Positions 36,607 to 46,223 of a stretch of 64,000 nt of DNA are shown here, piece by piece (the first letter of the stretch is position 1; each line of letters opens with the position of its first letter). The DNA lies in NCBI GenBank assembly GCA_947489325.1, contig CANLDA010000008.1:62001-126000 (forward strand). Reading direction: 5' to 3'. A program made the position numbers and the translations under genes. The DNA is from an uncultured Paracoccaceae bacterium (GTDB taxonomy: Bacteria; Pseudomonadota; Alphaproteobacteria; Rhodobacterales; Rhodobacteraceae). Below the pieces are notes generated by a model that saw nothing but the letters and a program-made list of their open reading frames with translations, did not search any database and was not told the DNA's origin.

Positions 36607-37641
36607 ATGACAACCGCCGATACAAACACCACCGAAGCAAAAGACAAACCACAAGACCCCGCCCCAATGAGCCGCGAATGGCATTGGCACCCGGAATTAC
36701 CAGTGAAATACGCACCTTATTGGCTTTGGCCGCCCAAATTTGGCGTGTTGGGCAAATGGGTGTTGCAAAACTGGCTGCAATTCTCGGACCGTTCAATCTT
36801 TCTGGCGCTGGCCTTTATCGTGGCCTTCTGGTTGCAACCTGTTGGGGCTGAACAGGCCACGTTCGCCTTTGACTGGATCGCAGGGGTGTTTATCCGCAAT
36901 TGGGCGTTGTTGCTGATCGTCGCAGGCGGGCTGCATTTGTGGTTCTATGGGGTCGACGGGCAAGGAAAATTGCTGAAATACGACCCGCGCCCCTATACGA
37001 AACGCAAGAATGCGCTCTATAAATTTGGCTATCAGACGTGGGATAATGTTTATTATTCCATGGTGTTTGGCGCAACATTCCTGTCCGCTTTGGAATGTTT
37101 TCTGCGCTGGATGTATGCCAGCGAAGCGATTGGCACGCTCAGCTTTGCCGCGCATCCGATCTGGTTCATTGCGCTGTTCCCGATCCTCGCGATCTGGCAG
37201 AGCTTTCATTTCTATGTTGTACACATCGCGCTGCATCAACCCGCCGTTTATAAATACGTCCATGCCGTGCACCATCGTAACGTGAACACTGGCCCATGGT
37301 CCGGCATGTCTATGCATCCGATTGAGGCGTTCGGCTATCTCAGCGCGATCCTGATCGTGCTGGTGCTGCCCAGCCATCCGGTGCACATGCTCTTTCTTGG
37401 CTATTGGCTGATGTTGGGCGCGGCCTCTTCGCATTCCGGATACGAGGCGATCTGGGCACGTGACCGTCAGGCCCTGCTGATTGGTGCGTTTTTCCATCAG
37501 CTGCATCACCGCTATTACGAATGCAACTATGGCAATGCCGAAATGCCGTGGGACAGGTGGTTTGGCACCTTTCATGATGGCAGCGAAGACGCGACCAAAC
37601 GCACCCGCGATCGCAAACGCCAAATGCACGCCAACAACTGA
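36607..37641 (+). CDS. Fatty acid hydroxylase/sterol desaturase-family membrane di-iron enzyme
   Basis: 344 aa with about four to six transmembrane segments (about 60-80, 92-112, 148-168, 182-202, 242-262). The histidine boxes are complete: H201-F-Y-V-V-H206 with H210, then H219-A-V-H222-H223, then H297-Q-L-H300-H301. These bind two irons and hydroxylate or desaturate a hydrophobic or membrane-near substrate. CAGGAGG is the RBS. Last gene of the cluster, followed by a strong terminator. Confidence 0.85.
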   Translation: MTTADTNTTEAKDKPQDPAPMSREWHWHPELPVKYAPYWLWPPKFGVLGKWVLQNWLQFSDRSIFLALAFIVAFWLQPVGAEQATFAFDWIAGVFIRNWALLLIVAGGLHLWFYGVDGQGKLLKYDPRPYTKRKNALYKFGYQTWDNVYYSMVFGATFLSALECFLRWMYASEAIGTLSFAAHPIWFIALFPILAIWQSFHFYVVHIALHQPAVYKYVHAVHHRNVNTGPWSGMSMHPIEAFGYLSAILIVLVLPSHPVHMLFLGYWLMLGAASSHSGYEAIWARDRQALLIGAFFHQLHHRYYECNYGNAEMPWDRWFGTFHDGSEDATKRTRDRKRQMHANN

Positions 37642-37664
37642 TCATATATCAGCAGTTTGACATG

Positions 37665-37696
37665 ACCGGGCGCGTCCTCCGCGCCCGGTTTTTCTT
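37665..37696 (+). terminator. Terminator of the oxygenase cluster
   Basis: ACCGGGCGCG (37665-37674) pairs exactly with CGCGCCCGGT (37680-37689), followed by TTTTTCTTT. Confidence 0.88.
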
Positions 37697-37714
37697 TGCG
37701 CGTTTGGTTTCTTC

Positions 37715-37812
37715 TTGGTGGAAATATCCCGGGGGTTTGGGGGTTGGCCCCCAATGAAAGGTGTGTTTGGGGGCTGGCTTCTCCAATGAACGGTGCATGT
37801 GCAGCGTCCCCG
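37715..37812. repeat. G-rich intergenic repeat
   Basis: GGTGGAAATATCCCGGGGG leads into GTTTGGGGGTTGGCCCCC, then two similar strings, CCAATGAAAGGTGTG and CCAATGAACGGTGCA. Similar 'GGAAATATCCCGGGGG' intergenic elements are, from memory, frequent in Rhodobacterales genomes. The G-rich runs could form stem or G-tract structures. Confidence 0.4.
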
Positions 37813-37822
37813 GCAAGGTTCG

Positions 37823-38746
37823 TTATGCCTTGGGATGGGTCTTATTATAGACTTCCATCAAACGTGCGGTATCCACGGCAGTATAGGCTTGGGTCGTGGA
37901 CAAAGATGCATGCCCCAGCAATTCCTGAATGGCACGTAAATCGCCACCTGCGCCCAATAGATGGGTGGCAAAGCTGTGGCGCATGGCATGGGGGGTGGCC
38001 GTGGCTGGCAAGCCAAGCTGCATACGCACCTGCTGCATGACGGCTTGAATTTGACGTGGCGCCAGCGCCCCACCACGTGCCCCCTTAAACAGGGCACTCT
38101 CGGACTCGATTGGATAAGGACACAGGCGCACATAGGCATCTACGGCATCGCGTGCTGCATCCAGCACAGGCATGATGCGCTCTTTGTTCCCCTTGCCAAA
38201 AATACGCAATACATCAGGCAAGGGCGCATCTGCCCCTGTCAGTCCAAGTGCCTCGGAGATCCGCAGACCACAGCCATAAAGCAGCGTCATTACGGCAGTG
38301 TCCCGCGCCCCGATCCATGGCTTTTGCGATTGTATCTCGACCGCGTCGATCACCGCCATGGCGGCATCTTCTGCCAAGGGACGTGGCAGTTTCTTCTGAA
38401 ACTTTGGTGCGCGGGTGGATAGAACCGCGGTGGGTTCAAACCCTTCGCGCTCGGCCAACCAGCGATAAAATGTTTTCACAGCAGATAGTTTGCGCGCCAG
38501 CGATCGCGCGCCCACACCATCCCCCCGCATGCGGGCCATCCACGAGCGCATGTCGGAAATGGTGATCCGGGCCAATGGTGCCAAGCCTTGGGTTTCGCCC
38601 TTGTGGGTGGTGATGAATGTTAGAAATTCGGTCACATCGCCCTGATAGGCCAGCAACGTGTTGTCCGACGCCCCATTCAGCGCCTTTTTTGCGGCCAGCC
38701 AGCCGGCAAGAGCATCTCTTGCGGCTGGTGAAATCACGACAACCAA
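37823..38746 (-). CDS. xerC: Tyrosine recombinase XerC
   Basis: 307 aa. Works with XerD at dif to resolve chromosome dimers. The N-terminal SAM-like domain (NTLLAYQGDVTEFL) precedes the catalytic domain with Arg in LLYGCGLRISEALGL, Lys in FGKGNKERIMPV, H-x-x-R in PHAMRHSFATHLL, LGHASLSTTQAYT with the second His and the Tyr nucleophile. It overlaps the DUF484 gene start by 13 bp, as in the usual DUF484-xerC pair. Confidence 0.95.
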   Translation of the reverse strand: MVVVISPAARDALAGWLAAKKALNGASDNTLLAYQGDVTEFLTFITTHKGETQGLAPLARITISDMRSWMARMRGDGVGARSLARKLSAVKTFYRWLAEREGFEPTAVLSTRAPKFQKKLPRPLAEDAAMAVIDAVEIQSQKPWIGARDTAVMTLLYGCGLRISEALGLTGADAPLPDVLRIFGKGNKERIMPVLDAARDAVDAYVRLCPYPIESESALFKGARGGALAPRQIQAVMQQVRMQLGLPATATPHAMRHSFATHLLGAGGDLRAIQELLGHASLSTTQAYTAVDTARLMEVYNKTHPKA

Positions 38747-39453
38747 CGGCGCATTGCGCGTTCAAACACCCCTGCGAAAAATGCCAGAAGATCAGTGCCT
38801 TGTTGCGGGGTGAAATGATGCGGGTCTTCTGCCCCCATCACCAACAGCCCGGGCAGGCGGCCTTCGCCGAAATCAAGTTTCAGGCAGGCCTCGGATCTGA
38901 TCCAATCGGCGGCCTCGCCATAAACTTGGTCGGCGCCTGATTGCAACTGACGCAACGTGACCTGACGCAGTGGCACATTGCGCCCGCCGGTCATGTAATC
39001 CTCGATAAACCCAGGTTCGGCCACGGACAGGACATCGCCAAGGCGTTGGATGGCAGGATCGTCTTCGTTCTGTACTGATTCCAGCACCAGACGCACCTCG
39101 TCCACACGTAGAATATCGGCGACTTCGCCCCCTAGATCGCGCAAAAAAGATTCGAACTCCACCGGGTCCAACATGCGCAGAATCGCACGGTGCACCTGAT
39201 TGGTCCCAGCCAGGTTTTCATATGCGGCGGCGATCACACTGCGATGAGTGTCTTCCAGCCGATCAAGGCGCGCCTCAAGCCGTTCCATCGCAATACCGCG
39301 CAAATCAACGATATTGCCGCCCATGGATTTTTCATTGGCCGCGATCAATGCGCGCATCACATCCTGATCATCCAGAATCATATCCGGTTGCGAGATGATC
39401 TTTTCGCGCAGGGTATCTTCGATTTTGGCAGTGTTGCTCATGGTGCTGCTCAT
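38734..39453 (-). CDS. DUF484 family protein
   Basis: 239 aa. A GAF-like protein typically found just upstream of xerC. Residues about 10-85 are helical (coiled-coil like, MERLEARLDRLEDTHRSVI), followed by a GAF-type beta domain ending LLVMGAEDPHHFTPQQGTDLLAFFAGVFERAMRRWL, a characteristic DUF484 C-terminus. The function is unknown; genetic context ties it to chromosome resolution. Confidence 0.88.
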   Translation of the reverse strand: MSSTMSNTAKIEDTLREKIISQPDMILDDQDVMRALIAANEKSMGGNIVDLRGIAMERLEARLDRLEDTHRSVIAAAYENLAGTNQVHRAILRMLDPVEFESFLRDLGGEVADILRVDEVRLVLESVQNEDDPAIQRLGDVLSVAEPGFIEDYMTGGRNVPLRQVTLRQLQSGADQVYGEAADWIRSEACLKLDFGEGRLPGLLVMGAEDPHHFTPQQGTDLLAFFAGVFERAMRRWLS

Positions 39454-39527
39454 GGTGGCCTCTTGCGGGTTTGACGCGACTTTAACAGAGCCTGCGCGGG
39501 AATTCCTTAAGTTTTTTCAAAGATGCG

Positions 39528-39559
39528 GTTGGAAATGAAAAATACCCAAAAGTATAGCG
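39528..39559 (+). promoter_or_regulatory. Candidate promoter for a small RNA
   Basis: TTGGAA followed after 18 bp by TATAGC resembles a housekeeping promoter reading rightward into a stretch without an ORF that ends in a strong terminator. Confidence 0.35.
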
Positions 39560-39564
39560 TCCTG

Positions 39565-39716
39565 ACCTAAAGGGCGGGTTTCTATCCTTTGCAGGGGATA
39601 GGTGGACAGCCACAGGCCTGCTATGCATTCCATACGCAGTCTAAGGGGAGGGTGCGAACCCAAAGAGGGTTAGGAAAAAGGCGGGCCGGATTGCATCCCC
39701 GGTGTCCGCCTTTTTC
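39565..39716 (+). ncRNA. Candidate structured small RNA
   Basis: About 150 nt between DUF484 and tal with no ORF. Several local hairpins can form: CTATCC/GGGATAG, GTGG-ACA-GCCAC, CTGC/GCAG and AACCC-AAAG-AGGGTT. It ends in GAAAAAGGCGG (39674-39684) pairing with CCGCCTTTTTC (39706-39716), an exact 11-bp terminator stem. The terminator is bidirectional, so on the minus strand it also serves tal. I cannot assign it to a known RNA family. Confidence 0.35.
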
Positions 39717-39723
39717 TTTTGTT

Positions 39724-40377
39724 TTACAGAATCTTAATGTCAGCCGCAGCGATGTCCGCAAGGAAGGTCGCAAGACCTTTGTCAGTCAGCGGGTGGTTCA
39801 CCATCGCTTTGATCACACCGGGGGGCGCAGTCATCACATCTGCCCCAAGGCGTGCGCTGTCCAGCACGTGATTGACGCTGCGGATCGACGCTGCAAGAAT
39901 TTCGGTATCAAACCCATAGTTGTCATAGATCGTGCGAATATCCGCGATCAATTCCATCCCATCCAGGTTGATATCATCCAGACGCCCGATAAACGGAGAG
40001 ATGAATGTCGCGCCTGCCTTGGCTGCCAAAAGTGCCTGATTGGCAGAGAAGCACAGCGTCACATTGACCATGTGGCCATCGTCTGACAAGGTTTTGCAGG
40101 CCTTCAGGCCATCCCAGGTCAAGGGAACTTTCACAGCGATGTTTTCCGCGATTTCAACCAGTTTGCGACCTTCGGCAATCATGGTGTCTGCGTCTGTGGC
40201 AGTCACTTCGGCGGACACCGGGCCATCAACCAGATCACAGATTTCTTTGGTGACTTCGATGATGTCACGACCGGATTTTTTAATCAGCGACGGGTTGGTT
40301 GTCACACCATCCACCATGCCCAGATCGTTCAACTCGGCAATGGCGTCGATCTCGGCGGTATCTACAAAAAATTTCAT
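39724..40377 (-). CDS. tal: Transaldolase, small FSA-like type
   Basis: 217 aa, the short transaldolase/fructose-6-phosphate aldolase family. It transfers dihydroxyacetone units in the non-oxidative pentose phosphate pathway. [43 protein letters not shown] with the Schiff-base Lys, [29 protein letters not shown] and [23 protein letters not shown] are all family signatures. It has its own promoter region, divergent from priA. Confidence 0.95.
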   Translation of the reverse strand: MKFFVDTAEIDAIAELNDLGMVDGVTTNPSLIKKSGRDIIEVTKEICDLVDGPVSAEVTATDADTMIAEGRKLVEIAENIAVKVPLTWDGLKACKTLSDDGHMVNVTLCFSANQALLAAKAGATFISPFIGRLDDINLDGMELIADIRTIYDNYGFDTEILAASIRSVNHVLDSARLGADVMTAPPGVIKAMVNHPLTDKGLATFLADIAAADIKIL

Positions 40378-40475
40378 GGGGCAGAGTCCTTTGATGGGTT
40401 GGCCTTGGTTTGACGCTCGTTTACCTCATAGAGTGACATGCCGAAACCCCTTTTGACGTACTGCTATTTACCGAG

Positions 40476-42677
40476 GTGACCTTGAGCGAAACAGAATTCT
40501 TTGACGAAGGTGCCTTGGTGGGTGTGCTGACAGCGCAGCCGCTGGACCGTGTGCTGGATTACAAGGCACCCGAAGGAGGATGTTTTCTGGGTGCCTTTGT
40601 CGAGGTGCCGTTGGGCCCACGTAAAGTGTTGGGCGTGGTCTGGGGGCCGGGGCGCGGTGATTGGGACATCAACAAGGTGCGTTCAGTCCTGCGCGTGCTG
40701 GATGTTGCGCCCATGCGCAGCGAAATGCGCGCGTTTTTACGAAAGGCGGCGGATTACACACTGACGCCAATGACCGCGATGTTGCGTCTTGCCACCCGTG
40801 CGCCGGGCCTGTCTGATCCGCCATCCATGCAAAAGGTTTATCGTCTGGGTGATGGCACGCCGGATCGTCAAACCGATGCGCGCCGCCGTGTGATGGAGGT
40901 GTTGGAAAACTTCGCTGGATTGTCTTTCACGCTTAAGGAACTCAGTGAAGAGGCGGGCGTCACTTCATCCGTGGTCAAAGGTTTGGTCAAACAAGGTGTT
41001 GTGCTGGAACAAGACACGCCCCGCGATGTGCCGTTTCGCCGATTGGACCCAGAGTACAGCACGCGCGAATTGAATGAAGATCAGGCCAAAGGTGTGCAGG
41101 CCTTGCGCGCGGCGATTCAAACCGGGCGCTATGGCACCACATTGCTGCGCGGTGTCACCGGTTCTGGTAAAACAGAGGTCTATCTAGAGGCCGTTGCTGA
41201 ATGCCTGCGCATGGGGCGACAGGCCTTGGTTCTTTTGCCCGAAATTGCCCTGACCGCAGAATTTCTGACCCGGGTCGAGGCGCGGTTTGGATGCAAGCCA
41301 GCCGAATGGCATTCTGGTGTCACCATGACCGAACGCCGCCGTATCTGGAAAATGGTCGGACAGGGCGGCGCACAATTGGTTATTGGTGCGCGCTCGGCAT
41401 TGTTTTTACCCTATCAGAATCTTGGCCTGATCGTCGTGGATGAAGAACACGACACATCCTATAAACAAGAAGAAGGCGTTCTGTATAATGCTCGTGACAT
41501 GGCCGTTTTACGGGCAAGCCTGTGTGATGCGCGCGTGGTGTTGGCCTCGGCTACGCCCAGTCTTGAAAGTTGGACCAACGCCGAGGCAGGCAAGTACGAC
41601 AAGCTGGAACTAACCACGCGATATGGCGCGGCGGTGCTGCCGGATATGCGTGCCATCGACATGCGCACCGAGGATTTGCCTACCAGCAGCTGGATTTCTC
41701 CAAGCCTTCAGGCCGCCGTGCGCGTGCGACTGGCCAAAGGGGAACAATCGCTCTTGTTCATCAACCGTCGTGGATACGCGCCAATCACCCTGTGTCGGGC
41801 CTGTGGTCATCAGGTCGGCTGTGATCACTGCGATGCGCGCATGGTCGAGCACCGCTTTCAGAAACGCCTGATTTGCCATCAGTGTGGCGAAAGCAAAGCC
41901 ATGCCGGATGTTTGCCCGTCTTGCGAGGTCGCGGGAAAGATGGCCCCCGTCGGCCCCGGTGTAGAGCGTCTGGCAGAAGAGGCGCAAACCCTGTTTCCTG
42001 ATGCGCGCCTTGCGGTGCTGTCGTCCGATCTGTTCGGATCTGCCCGTGCGCTCAAGGAAGGGGTGCGTGCGATCGCGGATGGTGGGGCAGATGTTATTAT
42101 CGGCACGCAACTGGTGGCTAAGGGACATAATTTCCCGCTTCTGACGCTGGTTGGGGTCATTGACGCCGATCTTGGTTTGCAAGGATCAGATCTGCGCGCC
42201 GCTGAACGCACATTTCAATTGATGCGCCAAGTGGCTGGTCGCGCTGGTCGCGCGGAACGAAAGGGGTTGGCTCTTTTGCAAAGCTTTCAACCCGAACACC
42301 CGGTGATCCGCGCTATTTTGGCTGGGGACGAAGAAGGATTTTGGCGCGCCGAGGCGGCCGAACGTGAACAGGCCCGTGTTCCGCCTTTTGGTCGCATGGC
42401 CGGAATTATCCTCAGTTCACCCGATTTGCAGCAGGTGTTTGATCTGGGCAATGCCTTGGCGAAAAACGACATGCCACTGCGCCAAATTGGCGCGCAGGTC
42501 TTTGGCCCCGCACCTGCCCCCATCGCCCGCGTTCGGGGGCGCCATCGTGTGCGTTTGCTGGTCCGTGCTGACAAAGGTGTGCCATTACAAGCTGCCTTGA
42601 AAAAATGGGTCGGGCAATTCCGTCTGAAGGGTGATTTACGTCTTGCCGTGGATATTGATCCACAGTCGTTTTTCTGA
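40476..42677 (+). CDS. priA: Primosomal protein N' (replication restart helicase)
   Basis: 733 aa. Restarts stalled replication forks. The N-terminal DNA-binding domain (about 1-105) is followed by the helicase core: Walker A GVTGSGKTEVYL, the DEEHD box, and motif VLASATPSLES. The zinc-binding Cys clusters are CRACGHQVGCDHC and CHQCGESKAMPDVCPSC. RAERKGLALLQSFQPEHPVI is the helicase C-terminal region. GTG 40476 and TTG 40482 are both possible starts; GAGGTGAC would serve as RBS for the latter. Confidence 0.95.
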   Translation: MTLSETEFFDEGALVGVLTAQPLDRVLDYKAPEGGCFLGAFVEVPLGPRKVLGVVWGPGRGDWDINKVRSVLRVLDVAPMRSEMRAFLRKAADYTLTPMTAMLRLATRAPGLSDPPSMQKVYRLGDGTPDRQTDARRRVMEVLENFAGLSFTLKELSEEAGVTSSVVKGLVKQGVVLEQDTPRDVPFRRLDPEYSTRELNEDQAKGVQALRAAIQTGRYGTTLLRGVTGSGKTEVYLEAVAECLRMGRQALVLLPEIALTAEFLTRVEARFGCKPAEWHSGVTMTERRRIWKMVGQGGAQLVIGARSALFLPYQNLGLIVVDEEHDTSYKQEEGVLYNARDMAVLRASLCDARVVLASATPSLESWTNAEAGKYDKLELTTRYGAAVLPDMRAIDMRTEDLPTSSWISPSLQAAVRVRLAKGEQSLLFINRRGYAPITLCRACGHQVGCDHCDARMVEHRFQKRLICHQCGESKAMPDVCPSCEVAGKMAPVGPGVERLAEEAQTLFPDARLAVLSSDLFGSARALKEGVRAIADGGADVIIGTQLVAKGHNFPLLTLVGVIDADLGLQGSDLRAAERTFQLMRQVAGRAGRAERKGLALLQSFQPEHPVIRAILAGDEEGFWRAEAAEREQARVPPFGRMAGIILSSPDLQQVFDLGNALAKNDMPLRQIGAQVFGPAPAPIARVRGRHRVRLLVRADKGVPLQAALKKWVGQFRLKGDLRLAVDIDPQSFF

Positions 42678-42762
42678 CCGCTTTGGGGGCGAAGCAAGCG
42701 ATCAGCCACGCGCGGGTAACCGCTGCTTAAAAATAGAAAAACGACTGAGCGGCGCACCCAGA

Positions 42763-45054
42763 TCATTCGGAACTGACCGAATTTCCCCCGCTCCAGCGCG
42801 CAAGAATATCAAGCAGCGAAGACTTGTTTATTGGCTTGCTCAAGAAATCATCCATTCCGGCACTCAGACATCTTTCACGATCCGCAGGAAGCGCGTTGGC
42901 CGTCAGCGCAATAATCGGGCAATGCCGAGAGTTTGAAGCCTCCTCCACGCTCCGAATGGATTGGGTCGCTGTGATCCCATCCATGACTGGCATCGACATA
43001 TCCATAAGAATAACGTCAGGGGGCAAGGCTTTATAGCTGTCCAACGCTTCTTGACCATTTTCGACAAATGACATCGTGATGGGAGTGTTTTTCAACATCG
43101 TCTTCACAACCAACTGATTGGTTTTATTGTCTTCTGCGACAAGGACCGTCACCGGCGGAATGCCTGTCTCTTTTTCTGGGATTGATTTAGGGGCATCATC
43201 AATGATGCGTAATGTGCCAAGTTGCAAAGACCGCCCGATGCTGCGTTTCAATAAAGCAGAACGTACCGGTTTGAGCAAAAGTTCACATTGGCCGATGGCC
43301 TTGCGTGTTTCCAGATCCAAAGACTGTTCAACAGAGGAGAGGATCACCAAAGGAAGATTTGCGTGCTGAGGTTGCTGGCGTATGCGTTTTGCCAGATCGC
43401 GCCCGTCCATTTCGGGCATTTGATAATCCTGAATGACCAGATCGAATGTCTCTCCTTTTGCGTCCTGCTCTTTCAGTGCGGCAAGTGCTTCTGCACCCGA
43501 ACAGGCCAAGGTCACATCAATTCCCCAAGTGCTCAATCGTTCGCTCAGGATGTGTCGATTGAGTTCAAGATCATCCACGACCAGGACATGTAAGCCGTGT
43601 AAATCTTCGGGCAAGTGTGGAGCAGGTTCTTCGGGAAGTGGCGTGGATTTAAGGGGGAGAGTGATCGTAAATACCGACCCTTTGTCGGCCTCTGATACAA
43701 CTTTAATCTGTCCGCCCATCAGCTTAATCAGCCGCGACGAAATCGCAAGTCCCAGACCTGTGCCTTCGAATTTGCGGGTGGCGGCGGAATCGACCTGTTC
43801 AAACTCGCTGAAAATCTTGTCGATCTGATCCTCGGGAATGCCGATGCCCGTGTCCGTGACCTTGATGGTCACTTGTGTGGTGTCCCCAATGGTTTCACCG
43901 CTGACATCCATGTAGACAAAACCATCCAGTGTAAATTTTACCGCGTTTCCTGCGATATTGGTGATAATCTGACGGATGCGCCCCACGTCGCCAACAAACC
44001 CTATGGGCAACGACGGATCATAGCGAAGCGTGATTTCTACACCTTTCTCCGCAGCCTTTGGCGACAGCAAGGTCACGATATCTTCAAATGCTGTTTGCAT
44101 GTTGAACGGGGCGGGCTCAATTTCAAGCTTTCCCGCCTCGATCTTGGAAAAGTTCAGAATGTCGTTGATGATTGTTAACAAGGCCGCGCCGGATTTGGAA
44201 ATCGTTTCGGCATAGGTTTTCTGATCATCGTTCAAGTTGGTTTCCAGCAAAAGCTCGGCCATCCCAATGACGCCGTTCATTGGGGTGCGAATTTCATGGC
44301 TCATGTTGGCCAGAAATTCGGATTTGGATTGATTTGCGATGTCTGCGTTCTTTTTGGCCTCTTCCAGCGCGGTCTCTCGCTCGTCCCGCATGGAAAATGT
44401 GTCTTCCAGCACACCAACCGAAAAATCCAGTGCCCCAAGCTCACGTGAAATATACCACGGCAGAGGATAGGCGTTGGTGCGCAGGCCCAAAATTGCGTTG
44501 GACATGCGTTCGTGGATGCGATGCAGCGGCCGCATGGCAAGGATATTGAACAACAGCAGCAAAAGCATCGACAAAGAGGCGACGGCTGCAAGTGTGGTGA
44601 TACGGGCTTGGCGTACGTTGTCGCTGATCAAAATGCGACCTTCGCGTGTGGACCATTCGACCACCATTTTTCCAAATTGTTCGCCATCAAATGTGATGTC
44701 GCGCTCAAAAACCTCTACCTCATCGGCATCGCGCAAGATAGACGAGCGTGCTTGCGCAAGCAGGCGATCACCATACCCGTGAAGCTGAATAGAAAGCAGT
44801 TTTGAATTGCGATCAATCGCCTCTTGCATGGCGCTTTCAAGAACGGGCGTATCCTCGACGATAATGGCTTCAAGCATCAATCCGCTGAGCAAAGAAACCG
44901 TAAGGCTGGCTTGCTCCATCAATTGTGTGTTCAGGCGTTTTGCTTCTGTTCTGCGCTCATATTCTCCGACAAGAAGGGCCACCAACGTGGCGGCCACAAT
45001 CATGGAGATGATGATTTGCAGGCTAATCCCGGTCCGTTTTTGGGCCATGTTCAT
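42763..45054 (-). CDS. Hybrid sensor histidine kinase with two receiver domains
   Basis: 763 aa. A first transmembrane segment (about 10-30), a periplasmic sensor region (about 31-150) and a second segment (about 152-174) lead to a linker. HisKA follows with phospho-acceptor H253 ([15 protein letters not shown]), then HATPase ([30 protein letters not shown]). Two receivers follow: about 488-605 with D543, and about 635-752 with D685 ([12 protein letters not shown]). There is no Hpt or output domain, so the phosphate must pass to another protein. It starts 14 bp after the PhnD-like gene and is probably its signal-transducing partner. Confidence 0.9.
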   Translation of the reverse strand: MNMAQKRTGISLQIIISMIVAATLVALLVGEYERRTEAKRLNTQLMEQASLTVSLLSGLMLEAIIVEDTPVLESAMQEAIDRNSKLLSIQLHGYGDRLLAQARSSILRDADEVEVFERDITFDGEQFGKMVVEWSTREGRILISDNVRQARITTLAAVASLSMLLLLLFNILAMRPLHRIHERMSNAILGLRTNAYPLPWYISRELGALDFSVGVLEDTFSMRDERETALEEAKKNADIANQSKSEFLANMSHEIRTPMNGVIGMAELLLETNLNDDQKTYAETISKSGAALLTIINDILNFSKIEAGKLEIEPAPFNMQTAFEDIVTLLSPKAAEKGVEITLRYDPSLPIGFVGDVGRIRQIITNIAGNAVKFTLDGFVYMDVSGETIGDTTQVTIKVTDTGIGIPEDQIDKIFSEFEQVDSAATRKFEGTGLGLAISSRLIKLMGGQIKVVSEADKGSVFTITLPLKSTPLPEEPAPHLPEDLHGLHVLVVDDLELNRHILSERLSTWGIDVTLACSGAEALAALKEQDAKGETFDLVIQDYQMPEMDGRDLAKRIRQQPQHANLPLVILSSVEQSLDLETRKAIGQCELLLKPVRSALLKRSIGRSLQLGTLRIIDDAPKSIPEKETGIPPVTVLVAEDNKTNQLVVKTMLKNTPITMSFVENGQEALDSYKALPPDVILMDMSMPVMDGITATQSIRSVEEASNSRHCPIIALTANALPADRERCLSAGMDDFLSKPINKSSLLDILARWSGGNSVSSE

Positions 45055-45068
45055 GCTTTCTCTGAGCT

Positions 45069-45980
45069 TTAGAATTGAACACTTTTCTGCATGGCGTCTC
45101 TGATGAAGTCATAATCTTCATCGGCCCCCTCTAAAAAGCCGTTCTTTGAAATTTTCTGAACGATTTCAAAGTTCTCAGAGGACAACATAACCTCGCGCAT
45201 GGCGGAAAGGACGCGCGGGGAAACATTTGGGTGGGCCAGCCAGGGCTTGGTCACATTGTCAAATTTCTTAAGGGCACGTATCGGCACACCTTTCTTAACA
45301 AGCTTTTTGAAGGTGCTCTCCTTCAACGCCCCTGCTGCATATTTGCCACTGCCCACGGCTTCGCCCACCAGATCATGGCGTCCCAGATAATCGAAATTGG
45401 AGAGATCCTCTGCGGAAACTCCGGCTTCTAACAGTTCAGCCTGGGCCAGATACCGGCCGATGGTCGACAACTCATCGCCAAAGGCAAAGCTCTGTCCCTC
45501 CAGCTCAGAAAGTGATTGAAAATCGCTATCGGCATGCACGGCGATCACACCTTTGAATCGTTTCATACCTTTGCGCGATTCCATGGTAATGATCTGAATA
45601 TCGGGATTGCTGTCTTTGACTGCGATATATGATGCCGGACCAAATCGGGCAAAGTCGACCTCGCCTGACGCAAGTTGGTCGATACCTTCCTGATACTCCT
45701 TGGCGATCTTCATTCGAATGATCACAGGCTCATTCAGCTGATTAGACATACGTTCGGCGAGAAAATTCAAAAACGGCTTGTACTTTCGAACTGTCGCGGT
45801 GGGTTTATCCGCGGCATAGGTGCCAAATGTCAGAGTGACATCGGCAAAGGTCAGGGACGGAAGCATCAGGAACGCAACAAAAATACCAAGAAAAAAACGT
45901 GATACCACCGATCCCACAGGTGCATTGGGCCGAACGGCCAAACGCGTAACAACACCTTTGAAGGATCGTTTCATAGTCAC
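45069..45980 (-). CDS. PhnD-like periplasmic substrate-binding protein
   Basis: 303 aa. A signal peptide with a hydrophobic core (about 28-46) is followed by the phosphate/phosphonate-binding PhnD fold: [29 protein letters not shown], a region ending [15 protein letters not shown], and [26 protein letters not shown]. No ABC permease or ATPase is nearby, so it does not look like a transporter part. Co-transcription with the hybrid kinase suggests that it presents a ligand, probably an oxyanion or phosphonate-like molecule, to that kinase. ATG 45980; an ATG at 45974 is also possible. Confidence 0.82.
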   Translation of the reverse strand: MTMKRSFKGVVTRLAVRPNAPVGSVVSRFFLGIFVAFLMLPSLTFADVTLTFGTYAADKPTATVRKYKPFLNFLAERMSNQLNEPVIIRMKIAKEYQEGIDQLASGEVDFARFGPASYIAVKDSNPDIQIITMESRKGMKRFKGVIAVHADSDFQSLSELEGQSFAFGDELSTIGRYLAQAELLEAGVSAEDLSNFDYLGRHDLVGEAVGSGKYAAGALKESTFKKLVKKGVPIRALKKFDNVTKPWLAHPNVSPRVLSAMREVMLSSENFEIVQKISKNGFLEGADEDYDFIRDAMQKSVQF

Positions 45981-46223
45981 ACTCCTTATTTGTGATCAAC
46001 GTGATCGTGGCGTCGGAATTCGTCCATTGAGGACATCGACCCTTAGAAGTGTTGCGCTCTGCTTCGAAATAAATGGTTAACTGTGCCCCATACTATTGCA
46101 GACAATTTGTCACAAAAGGTCAGCGGACTATCCTAAAGTATTAACCAATTGTTCAAATTCTAATCAAATTAACCAATACTTAACGTTAATGTTGAGAGAT
46201 GCGCCCCTTAAATCTCCCTATGG

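Noticed and set aside
36793-37629. 278-codon frame antisense to the membrane hydroxylase gene
   Set aside because: The sense frame has all three histidine boxes; the antisense frame is His/Arg-rich shadow sequence.
45981-46223. Possible riboswitch in the leader of the fusion gene
   Set aside because: The stretch is AT-rich and shows no stable stem set matching a known riboswitch.
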